A DNA stretch of 10,061 bases from Propionibacteriaceae bacterium (GTDB taxonomy: Bacteria; Actinomycetota; Actinomycetes; Propionibacteriales; Propionibacteriaceae), in contig JAITSW010000164.1 of the NCBI GenBank assembly GCA_031287505.1, positions 1-10,061 on the forward strand. Reading direction: 5' to 3'. Both the position numbers and the translations under genes were made by a program. This document shows, piece after piece, positions 1 to 7,330 of this stretch. How positions within the stretch are numbered: position 1 is the first letter of the stretch; each line of letters begins with the position of its first letter. The notes below the pieces were generated by a model, which was not told where the DNA came from, made no database searches, and saw nothing but the letters and a program-made list of their open reading frames with translations.

Positions 1-1562
<1,562 letters not shown>

Positions 1563-1565
1563 TTA

Positions 1566-2726
1566 ATGCGTGACGTAGTCATCCTGGGGTCGACTGGTTC
1601 CATCGGCACACAAGCGGTCGATGTTATTTCCCCGCGCCAAGATCAGTTTCGAGTTGTGGGGCTTTCGGCGGGCGGCGCAAATGTCGAGACGCTGCTCGAG
1701 CAGATCGACCTTTTGCGCCCCAGCGCGGTCGCTGTCGCCGATGAGAATGCGGCCGAGCAGCTCCGTGCCCAGACAAGGGTGCGTGTCCTTGGCGGGTCTA
1801 TGGCTTCTGCCGAGTTGGCCGCCTTCGGCGCCGACGTGGTGTTGAACGCCATCTCGGGCGCGGCAGGCCTGGCGGCCACGATGGCTGCCTTGGCAGCCGG
1901 TTCCACCTTGGCCTTGGCCAATAAAGAGTCGCTGGTCATTGGCGGCCCTGTGGTTAAGCGGGCAGCTGCCCCGGGACAAATCGTCCCGGTGGATTCTGAG
2001 CATTCTGCCCTCGCCCAGGCTTTGCGCGGTGGCCGGGCAGACGAAGTGCGCCGCCTTATCCTCACCGCCTCGGGAGGTCCCTTCCGAGGCTGGACGACAG
2101 TGCGGTTGCGCAATGTCACTCCAAGCCAAGCTCTTGCCCACCCCACCTGGAGTATGGGACGGGTGGTGACCATAAACTCGTCCACCTTGGTAAACAAGGG
2201 CTTGGAGCTAATCGAGGCCGGCTTGCTCTTCGACATTGATTTAGACGACATCGCAATCGTCGTCCATCCGCAGTCAATAGTGCATTCCATGGTGGAGTTT
2301 TACGACGGTTCTACCATCGCCCAGTGCTCCCCGCCAGACATGCGGCTGCCTATCGCCCTTGGTCTGGCCTGGCCGGCACGAGTGGAAGGCTCGGCCTTGC
2401 CCTGCGATTGGAGCAAAGCCTCGGCTTGGACGTTTGAACCTGTTGACAATGAGGTTTTCCCGGTTGTGGAATTAGCGCGTGCTGTCGGCAAGGTAAGCGG
2501 TACCGCGCCAGCCGTCTTCAATGCCGCCAATGAGGTGGCGGTGGATGCTTTCTGCGACGGGCGGCTGGGTTTTCCCCGAATCACCGACTTGATTCGCCAG
2601 GTGGTCGAGGACCATTTGGGGCAATTCGCCTCTAAACCCCAGCTCAGCGTCTCGGATGTGCTGATGGCGGACGCTTGGGCCAGGGCTAGAGCGCATTCCT
2701 ACGTCGAGACTTGGAGTGTCGAATGA
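1566..2726 (+). CDS. dxr: 1-deoxy-D-xylulose 5-phosphate reductoisomerase
   Basis: This enzyme converts 1-deoxy-D-xylulose 5-phosphate to 2-C-methyl-D-erythritol 4-phosphate with NADPH, the first committed step of the MEP isoprenoid pathway, in the cytosol. The 386 residues match the family length. The NADPH-binding loop GSTGSIG is at 8-14. ANKESLV is at 118-124, and the metal site DSE has Asp143 and Glu145. TASGGPFR is at 167-174 and HPTWSMG at 192-198. The stretch around Asn210-Lys211 and Glu214 supplies the remaining substrate and metal ligands. [12 protein letters not shown] (234-245) and FNAANEVAV (318-326) are also typical. No key residue is missing. The ATG comes only 3 bp after the secA stop and has no clear Shine-Dalgarno sequence, so translation is probably coupled to secA. 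Its stop overlaps the start of the protease gene. This enzyme is the known target of fosmidomycin. Confidence 0.98.
   Translation: MRDVVILGSTGSIGTQAVDVISPRQDQFRVVGLSAGGANVETLLEQIDLLRPSAVAVADENAAEQLRAQTRVRVLGGSMASAELAAFGADVVLNAISGAAGLAATMAALAAGSTLALANKESLVIGGPVVKRAAAPGQIVPVDSEHSALAQALRGGRADEVRRLILTASGGPFRGWTTVRLRNVTPSQALAHPTWSMGRVVTINSSTLVNKGLELIEAGLLFDIDLDDIAIVVHPQSIVHSMVEFYDGSTIAQCSPPDMRLPIALGLAWPARVEGSALPCDWSKASAWTFEPVDNEVFPVVELARAVGKVSGTAPAVFNAANEVAVDAFCDGRLGFPRITDLIRQVVEDHLGQFASKPQLSVSDVLMADAWARARAHSYVETWSVE
2713..2716 (+). promoter_or_regulatory. Ribosome binding site deciding the protease start
   Basis: GGAG lies 6 nt before the ATG at 2723. It supports that ATG over the in-frame TTG at 2711, which has no ribosome binding site of its own at a useful distance and would lengthen the protein by only four residues. 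Confidence 0.75.
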
Positions 2727-4012
2727 ATGACCTAATGATCTCTATCGTTTTCGGCATCGTCTTCTTCATCCTCATCATGCTTTCGGTGGCTCTGCACGAG
2801 GTTGGGCACCTGCTGCCGGCAAAGAGGTTTGGGGTGCGCGTCTCGCAGTATTTTGTCGGTTTTGGCCCGACGCTGTGGTCGTTCAAGCGCGGTGAAACCG
2901 AATACGGGCTCAAGTGGGTTCCGCTGGGAGGCTATGTGCGGCTTCTCGGCATGTACCCGCCGTCAAAAGACAAGGCCGAAAAGTCGCGTTTGGAAGCAAT
3001 GGCCGATGAAGCGCGCGAGGTCGAATGGGATGAAATCACCGAAACCGACGTGCTGGATAAGCGGCTGGTTTATCAGAAGAAGACTTGGCAAAAGATCGTC
3101 ATCATGTTTGGCGGCCCTTGCGTGAATCTGGTCATCGCCTTCTTGCTCTTCTGGGGCGTCGCCGGCATTTTCGGCAGTTGGCAGACAACTACCGGCGTCG
3201 CAGCGGTGCAGCCTTGCGTTATCTTGGAGGCTGGGCGCGATCAGTGTCTCGACACCGATCCGAAATCTCCCGCGTCTGAGGCTGGTTTACTGGCGGGGGA
3301 CACCATTGTCTCCTTCAATGGCACCGAGATCGCGAATCGTGAACTACTGGTCAAACTCATCCGCGAAAACCTTGACGGCGAAGCGCGCATCACTGTGGAT
3401 CGAAATGGGCAACGCGTTGAATTGGTTCCAGTGCATACGCTAATAGTCGATGGCAACCCAGAGCTAACGTCCTCGCAAGTGGTTCCGATTGGCTACCTTG
3501 GCTTTACCGCGGCCACCGAACATGTCACCGGCGGGCCGGTTGAGGTTTTCGGCCAGATGTGGGAGATGACGAAGCAAAGCTATGTGGCGCTGGTGCAGTT
3601 GCCGGCGAACGTGTGGAAGGTGTTTTCCGACATCATCACCGGGCAAGAACGCAGTCAGGATTCTCCGATGAGCATCTTCGGGGCGTCCGTGGTGGCTGGT
3701 GAGGTTGCTGCCGCCGATAACGTCGGAGTAGGGGCTAAAGTTGCGCTATTTGCCTCCCTGCTCGGATCTTTGAACCTTTTCTTAGCTTTGCTTAATCTCA
3801 TCCCTTTGCCGCCTTTGGATGGCGGACATATCGCAGGCGCAATCTATGAGGGGTTGCGGCGGAGATTGGCGAAGCTGCGCAAACTCCCTGATCCGGGCCC
3901 GGTAGACACCGCCAAGCTCTTGCCGTTGACGTATATAGTTGCCGGTTTCCTCCTCATTTGCGGTGTAGCCCTGATTCTCGCTGACATTATTAGCCCGGTA
4001 AGGCTTTTCTAA
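2723..4012 (+). CDS. Site-2-type intramembrane zinc metalloprotease with PDZ domain (Rip1/RseP family, M50)
   Basis: Members of this family cut transmembrane proteins, classically anti-sigma factors, inside the membrane as the second step of regulated proteolysis. The ATG start gives 429 residues and forms an ATGA overlap with the dxr stop. The first membrane helix (about 6-24) leads into the zinc motif HEVGH with His25, Glu26 and His29. A conserved GGYV loop follows at about 72-75, and a second helix at about 115-133. A single PDZ domain (about 170-240) contains SPASEAGL and [10 protein letters not shown]. The third zinc ligand sits in [11 protein letters not shown], with Asn358, Pro361 and Asp366. 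A last helix lies near the C-terminus (about 400-425). The position between dxr and ispG is that of M. tuberculosis Rip1 (Rv2869c), whose family role is anti-sigma factor cleavage. The substrates here are unknown, and no anti-sigma gene is visible in the window. Confidence 0.95.
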   Translation: MNDLMISIVFGIVFFILIMLSVALHEVGHLLPAKRFGVRVSQYFVGFGPTLWSFKRGETEYGLKWVPLGGYVRLLGMYPPSKDKAEKSRLEAMADEAREVEWDEITETDVLDKRLVYQKKTWQKIVIMFGGPCVNLVIAFLLFWGVAGIFGSWQTTTGVAAVQPCVILEAGRDQCLDTDPKSPASEAGLLAGDTIVSFNGTEIANRELLVKLIRENLDGEARITVDRNGQRVELVPVHTLIVDGNPELTSSQVVPIGYLGFTAATEHVTGGPVEVFGQMWEMTKQSYVALVQLPANVWKVFSDIITGQERSQDSPMSIFGASVVAGEVAAADNVGVGAKVALFASLLGSLNLFLALLNLIPLPPLDGGHIAGAIYEGLRRRLAKLRKLPDPGPVDTAKLLPLTYIVAGFLLICGVALILADIISPVRLF

Positions 4013-4023
4013 AGGCAACAGAG

Positions 4024-5169
4024 ATGACGATTGACCTTGGCATGCCGATGTCGCCTCCCAAGCCGCTGGCTCTTAGGCGATCCACTCGGCAAGTGCGCGT
4101 CGGCAAGGTGCTGGTGGGTGGAAACGCGCCGGTATCTGTGCAGTCGATGACTACCACCAAGACGCATGATGTTGATTCGACGCTGCGGCAAATTGCCGAG
4201 TTGACCGCTGCTGGCTGCGACATTGTCCGCGTGGCCGTCCCTAATCAAGAAGATGCCGATGCTCTGGCAGAGATTGCCCGCAAGAGCCCGTTACCGGTGA
4301 TTGCCGACATTCACTTCCAGCCCAAATACGTCTTTGCCGCCATTGACGCCGGGTGTGCTGCGGTACGAGTCAATCCCGGCAATATCAGAGCTTTTGACAA
4401 CCAGGTTGCGCAGATAGCCAAAGCTGCCGCCGATGCGGGCGTTTCCCTGCGTATCGGAGTCAACGCCGGCTCCTTGGATAAGCGGCTCTACGACAAATAT
4501 GGGGCGCCGACGGCTGAGGCTTTGGTGGAATCCGCACTCTGGGAGGCCAGCCTTTTCGAAGAGGTCGGCTTCTTTGATTTCAAGATTTCCGTCAAACACC
4601 ACGACCCGGTGGTTGTGGTGCGGGCTTACGAAATGCTCTCAAGCCAATGCGATTATCCGCTGCATTTGGGCGTCACCGAGGCTGGCTTGCCGCTGCAGGG
4701 CATCGTGAAATCCTCCGTTGCCTTTGGCATTTTGCTGGCCAATGGTATCGGCGACACCATCCGGGTCTCGCTCTCAGCTCCGCCAGTCGAAGAAGTCAAA
4801 GCCGGAGTGAAAATCCTTGAGTCGTTGAACCTGCGCGAGAAGCAGTTGGAGATCATTTCCTGCCCGACCTGCGGGCGTTGCCAAGTGGATGTGTATTCGC
4901 TGGCCGAAGAGGTTACCCAGGCGCTGTCTGGTTTCAAGAATCCGCTACGAGTTGCCGTTATGGGCTGCATCGTGAATGGCCCGGGCGAGGCCCGAGAGGC
5001 TGATCTTGGGGTGGCAGCAGGCAATGGCAAAGGGCAGATTTTCGTCCACGGCGATGTCATTAAGACGGTGCCGGAGAGTCAGATCGTCGCCGAGCTACTC
5101 GCCGAGGCCACGCGTTTGGCCGCTGGGCAAGATGAGGTCGGCCCGCCTGAGGTGATTGCGGGCCGATGA
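4024..5169 (+). CDS. ispG: 4-hydroxy-3-methylbut-2-en-1-yl diphosphate synthase (GcpE)
   Basis: IspG reduces 2-C-methyl-D-erythritol 2,4-cyclodiphosphate to HMBPP, the penultimate MEP pathway step, using a [4Fe-4S] cluster. The 381-residue protein has the N-terminal TIM-barrel part with [13 protein letters not shown] (38-50), IADIHFQP (93-100) and RVNPGNI (115-121), then [10 protein letters not shown] (143-152) and the SVKHHDP region (189-195). The C-terminal cluster domain carries Cys280, Cys283 and Cys315 as ligands. Glu322, the fourth ligand in this family, lies in NGPGEA. The start at 4024 is preferred over ATGs at 4042 and 4048 because MTIDLGMP resembles the start of mycobacterial GcpE and AAAGG stands 7-8 nt upstream. 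The gene follows the protease by 11 bp, and its stop overlaps the next start by 4 bp. An extra Cys286 after CPTCGR is a minor variation. Confidence 0.98.
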   Translation: MTIDLGMPMSPPKPLALRRSTRQVRVGKVLVGGNAPVSVQSMTTTKTHDVDSTLRQIAELTAAGCDIVRVAVPNQEDADALAEIARKSPLPVIADIHFQPKYVFAAIDAGCAAVRVNPGNIRAFDNQVAQIAKAAADAGVSLRIGVNAGSLDKRLYDKYGAPTAEALVESALWEASLFEEVGFFDFKISVKHHDPVVVVRAYEMLSSQCDYPLHLGVTEAGLPLQGIVKSSVAFGILLANGIGDTIRVSLSAPPVEEVKAGVKILESLNLREKQLEIISCPTCGRCQVDVYSLAEEVTQALSGFKNPLRVAVMGCIVNGPGEAREADLGVAAGNGKGQIFVHGDVIKTVPESQIVAELLAEATRLAAGQDEVGPPEVIAGR

Positions 5170-5984
5170 AGGCCAGAGAACTAGACGGCCGCGATCAAAA
5201 GCGAATTCTGGCAATTTGTCGCAAAGACCCAGTTAAGAGCGTTTTTCTCGCATCTCGCGTCGAGACCGGAATCCTAGTCAACGGCGGCGTTGGCAAGGTA
5301 TTTGGATGGCCGTATCGGCAGCCAAACAGTTTCTTACATGTGGGGACGAATTTGGCTCCGCTATCTCTCACAGGCGAATGCATCCCAGCCTTTGTCGAAG
5401 CTGTCGGGCGTCGCCGCGTATCACAGTCAATAGTGGGGGAGTCTTGGCTGGTATTGCCATTTTGGCAGGAGCTGTCCAAGCGTTATGGGCTCGAATTCTC
5501 CCAAATCCGGGAAGTGCGCGCCGAGCAACCGCTCATGGCCCTGTTTAATGAGCCGCGTGTTGTCTTCAACCCCAATGTGCGTCGGATGGATTGGCGAGAT
5601 TTCCCTTCCTACTATCTAGCCTCAAAGGCAATGTACAGCGAAGAGGTTGGGACGGTGCCACCGGGGGATAGTTATCTAAGCTATTGCCGTTGGATGGTCG
5701 GCACCGGTAGGGCATTCGGCCTTGTGCAGGATGGCCAGGTGGTCTTCAAAGCCGATCTGGGTTCGTCCAGCGGGGGTGTCGGTCAAATCCAAGGGGTTTG
5801 GCTCCATCCCAAACTGCGCGGACAAGGACTCTCGGCTCCCGCTTTAGCGGGAGCGTGCCGAATCATCCAGCTCGAATACCCGACGATCTCGCTCTACGTG
5901 AACTCCTTCAATATCCGAGCCCTGCGCCTATACCAGGCTCTAGGTTTCACCCAAATTGGAGAGTTCGCCACCATCCTGTACTAG
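5166..5984 (+). CDS. GNAT acetyltransferase with N-terminal DUF4081 domain (Rv2867c-like)
   Basis: This 272-residue protein is predicted to move an acetyl group from acetyl-CoA to an unknown amine. The C-terminal half (about 140-272) has the GNAT core. The strand [14 protein letters not shown] (207-220) leads into the acetyl-CoA pyrophosphate loop LRGQGLS (217-223). The closing [16 protein letters not shown] (246-261) is the usual final helix and strand. The N-terminal half (about 1-125) matches the DUF4081 domain that I know from the gene following gcpE in mycobacteria (Rv2867c); this is recognised from memory, not searched. The ATG at 5166 overlaps the ispG stop (ATGA), and GAGGTGA lies about 10 nt upstream, so the gene is translationally coupled and last in the operon. 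A partner role to the protease, IspG or SecA can only be guessed. No signal peptide or membrane segment is seen. Confidence 0.9.
   Translation: MKARELDGRDQKRILAICRKDPVKSVFLASRVETGILVNGGVGKVFGWPYRQPNSFLHVGTNLAPLSLTGECIPAFVEAVGRRRVSQSIVGESWLVLPFWQELSKRYGLEFSQIREVRAEQPLMALFNEPRVVFNPNVRRMDWRDFPSYYLASKAMYSEEVGTVPPGDSYLSYCRWMVGTGRAFGLVQDGQVVFKADLGSSSGGVGQIQGVWLHPKLRGQGLSAPALAGACRIIQLEYPTISLYVNSFNIRALRLYQALGFTQIGEFATILY
5835..5854. repeat. Perfect 9-bp inverted repeat (hairpin) inside the GNAT gene
   Basis: GCTCCCGCT and AGCGGGAGC are exact reverse complements separated by TT. They cover codons 224-230 of the acetyltransferase, just after the acetyl-CoA loop. No T-run follows on either strand, so a classical intrinsic terminator is unlikely. 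It may be a chance result of alanine/glycine codons. Confidence 0.6.
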
Positions 5985-6004
5985 CCCATGCCACAGCCGG
6001 CATC

Positions 6005-6223
6005 TCAACTCCCAGGAGGCCTTCCGCGTTTTGGGATCGGCTTTGTGCTCTTTGGCAGCCGGTCGGCGCGTTTGAGGGCATCCCTCAAGATGACCTCCAT
6101 GTGGGCGTTCAGGGAACGGAAGTCGTCGCTCGCCCAGCGCGTCAGCGCGTCATGCACTGCCGGATCAAGCCGAAGCAGCACCGACTTGCGATCGGTGCTG
6201 CCTGCAGATTTGTCTTCAGCCAA
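6005..6223 (-). CDS. Small ribbon-helix-helix (Arc/HicB-antitoxin-like) DNA-binding protein with AT-hook-like tail
   Basis: The 72-residue product looks like a ribbon-helix-helix regulator. The DNA-reading strand is KSVLLRLD (13-20), helix A is about 21-34 and helix B about 37-53, containing SLNAHMEVILRDAL. Such proteins dimerise and insert the paired strands into the major groove. The tail KRGRPPGS (65-72) has the RGRP core of an AT-hook, which binds the minor groove of A/T-rich DNA. The start is TTG at 6223, with AGG 7 nt upstream; no ATG or GTG is available between it and the SPFH stop. It follows the SPFH gene by 12 bp in the same reading frame and is surely in the same operon. I infer that it binds the TGATATCA palindrome upstream of the operon and represses it. 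No toxin gene accompanies it, so calling it an antitoxin would be unjustified. It converges with the GNAT gene, 20 bp apart. Confidence 0.85.
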   Translation of the reverse strand: MAEDKSAGSTDRKSVLLRLDPAVHDALTRWASDDFRSLNAHMEVILRDALKRADRLPKSTKPIPKRGRPPGS

Positions 6224-6235
6224 GAGGATGCCTGC

Positions 6236-7183
6236 TTAGTTGTAGAGAGTTCCCGCGTTCACAATTGGGGTGGCTTGCGTCGAGCCGCAGAGCACCACCA
6301 GCAAGTTGGAAACCATTGCGGCCTTGCGCTCGTCGTCTAGTTCAACTATCGAATGCTCTTCGAGTTGGTTCAACGCGCTTTCAACCATCGAGACGGCACC
6401 TTCGACAATCTTCTCCCGGGCGGCGATCACGGCGGAGGCTTGCTGACGCTGCAACATGGCGTGTGCGATCTCCGGCGCATATGCCAGAGCGGAAATCCGG
6501 GCTTCGAGGATTTCGATGCCAGCCAGCGCTACGCGCGCCGCAACTTCTTCAGCTAGCTCGCCGGCAACCAAATCTGTGGAGCCGCGCAGAGATTTGGTGT
6601 CTACGCCGGGTGCGTCATAAGGGTGGGTGGTGGCTACGTGGCGCAGCGCCGATTCAGATTGGACTCTCACGAACTCGTCATAATCCTCAACGGCGAAAAC
6701 CGCCTTTGCAGTGTCCGCGACCTGCCAAACGATAATGGCGGCGATGTTGACGGGGTTACCGTCGGCGTCATTGACCTTAAGCTCTTTGGTCTCAAAGTTA
6801 TTGACCTTGATCGAGACTTTCTTGCGGCTGGCAAGTGGCACAGTGGCAATTAATCCGGTGCTGCGGATTGTGCCTAGATAGGCGCCAAACAGTCTCACGA
6901 CTTTGGTGTCGCCCGGGCTGAGGATCGTAATCATCGACCATAGCAGCAGGGTGACGGTCAATCCCATTGCCCAAGCTGCTGTTAGCACTGCAACGGATCC
7001 GCCGCTATCAAGCCGGATGCACCAGATGACGAACCAGTAGACGGTTAAAATGGTGCCAGCCAGCGTCAACAGGGCTATGAGGATGCCATTCAACGTGAAC
7101 GCTTTGGTCTCGTTGATGGAAACTTGGGTGCCGGAATGCCCGACCGGCTTGGTGGAAACGTTGCCCGGTAGCGGCTCGCTCAT
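6236..7183 (-). CDS. SPFH/band-7 domain membrane protein
   Basis: SPFH proteins (stomatin, prohibitin, flotillin, HflK/C) form membrane-bound oligomers that organise membrane patches or control proteases. This 315-residue protein has a polar N-terminal tail (1-30) and two predicted membrane helices (about 31-54 and 63-88). The SPFH domain (about 90-245) contains SPGDTKVVRLFGAYLGTI, VNNFETKELKVNDADGNPV and the RHVATTHPYD segment. A helical Ala/Glu-rich stretch that could form a coiled coil (about 235-280) is followed by a distinctive end, MVSNLLVVLCG (290-300) and PIVNAGTLY (306-314). I recognise this C-terminal signature from SPFH proteins paired with a small ribbon-helix-helix gene in other bacteria. 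The ATG at 7183 has an ideal AAGGAG 6 nt upstream. The gene is divergent from glcB and leads the operon with the regulator downstream. The family assignment is firm, but the cellular job is unknown to me. Confidence 0.93.
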   Translation of the reverse strand: MSEPLPGNVSTKPVGHSGTQVSINETKAFTLNGILIALLTLAGTILTVYWFVIWCIRLDSGGSVAVLTAAWAMGLTVTLLLWSMITILSPGDTKVVRLFGAYLGTIRSTGLIATVPLASRKKVSIKVNNFETKELKVNDADGNPVNIAAIIVWQVADTAKAVFAVEDYDEFVRVQSESALRHVATTHPYDAPGVDTKSLRGSTDLVAGELAEEVAARVALAGIEILEARISALAYAPEIAHAMLQRQQASAVIAAREKIVEGAVSMVESALNQLEEHSIVELDDERKAAMVSNLLVVLCGSTQATPIVNAGTLYN

Positions 7184-7189
7184 CGTAGA

Positions 7190-7195
7190 CTCCTT
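7190..7195 (-). promoter_or_regulatory. Strong ribosome binding site of the SPFH gene
   Basis: On the minus strand AAGGAG precedes the ATG at 7183 by 6 nt. This is the closest to consensus of any ribosome binding site in the window and fixes the SPFH start. Confidence 0.85.
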
Positions 7196-7202
7196 ACGAG
7201 AT

Positions 7203-7229
7203 AATGTGATATCAAATTGATATCACATT
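7203..7229. promoter_or_regulatory. 27-bp perfect palindromic operator with two TGATATCA boxes
   Basis: The arms AATGTGATATCAA (7203-7215) and TTGATATCACATT (7217-7229) are exact reverse complements around a central A. Inside, TGATATCA occurs twice (7207-7214 and 7218-7225). Each copy is itself a palindrome, and their centres lie 11 bp apart. The site starts 20 bp from the SPFH ATG and 102 bp from the glcB ATG, so it most likely controls the SPFH operon. Tandem short palindromes about one helical turn apart are the usual operator form of ribbon-helix-helix repressors, so the product of 6005-6223 is the natural candidate. The binding protein is inferred; the symmetry is directly visible. Confidence 0.85.
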
Positions 7230-7238
7230 GTTTGGCAA
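7209..7238 (-). promoter_or_regulatory. Candidate promoter of the SPFH operon, overlapping the operator
   Basis: On the minus strand TTGCCA (7233-7238) could be a -35 box. It is followed after 18 nt by TGATAT (7209-7214) as a weak -10 box. This places the start of transcription near 7202 and leaves room for the ribosome binding site. The -10 box and most of the spacer would be covered by a protein on the palindrome, which suits repression. The -10 match is poor. Confidence 0.35.
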
Positions 7239-7259
7239 GAGCGCAACAGGCGCGGTGAC

Positions 7260-7276
7260 TTGGCAATTTTTGCCAA
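7260..7276. promoter_or_regulatory. 17-bp inverted repeat upstream of glcB, possible operator
   Basis: TTGGCAA (7260-7266) and TTGCCAA (7270-7276) are perfect reverse complements with a TTT spacer, 54 bp before the glcB ATG. A third copy of TTGGCAA lies at 7232-7238. The elements could be a regulator site for malate synthase, or simply -35 boxes on the two strands. No convincing -10 box for glcB was found; TTTAGC at 7294-7299 and TTAAAT at 7305-7310 are the best weak candidates. Confidence 0.45.
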
Positions 7277-7317
7277 AACCTATCGCGTGTGCCTTTAGCT
7301 CTGCTTAAATGTGTCAA

Positions 7318-7324
7318 AAGGGAG
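7318..7324 (+). promoter_or_regulatory. Ribosome binding site deciding the glcB start
   Basis: AAGGGAG ends 6 nt before the ATG at 7331. It supports this start over the in-frame GTG at 7289, which would add 14 unconserved-looking residues and place this site inside the gene. Confidence 0.8.
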
Positions 7325-7330
7325 TTGACA

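Noticed and set aside
1643..2290. Long minus-strand open frame (215 codons) opposite dxr
   Set aside because: It is antisense to an intact, motif-complete dxr. The translation is rich in Arg/Ser/Pro with no family signature, as expected for a G+C-rich shadow frame.
5988..6003. Hairpin ATGCC/GGCAT between the convergent GNAT and RHH genes, as a bidirectional terminator
   Set aside because: The stem is only 5 bp with a 6-nt loop, and no T-run follows on either strand.
6005..6223. HicB-type antitoxin with a toxin partner
   Set aside because: No small toxin-like gene lies next to it. The only operon partner is the SPFH protein, so a toxin-antitoxin label is not supported.
5798..6340. Plus-strand 180-codon open frame spanning the GNAT end, the RHH gene and the SPFH end
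   Set aside because: It overlaps three well-supported genes and resembles nothing I know. The RHH reading on the other strand has a clear fold signature.
6265..6735. Plus-strand 156-codon frame opposite the SPFH gene
   Set aside because: Arg/Pro-rich shadow sequence without a plausible start site or domain; the SPFH frame explains the region.
7206..7227. GlxR/CRP site suggested by TGTGA...TCACA in the palindrome
   Set aside because: CRP-type sites have 6 nt between the half-sites. Here the gap is 12 nt or more, and the inner TGATATCA boxes explain the symmetry better.
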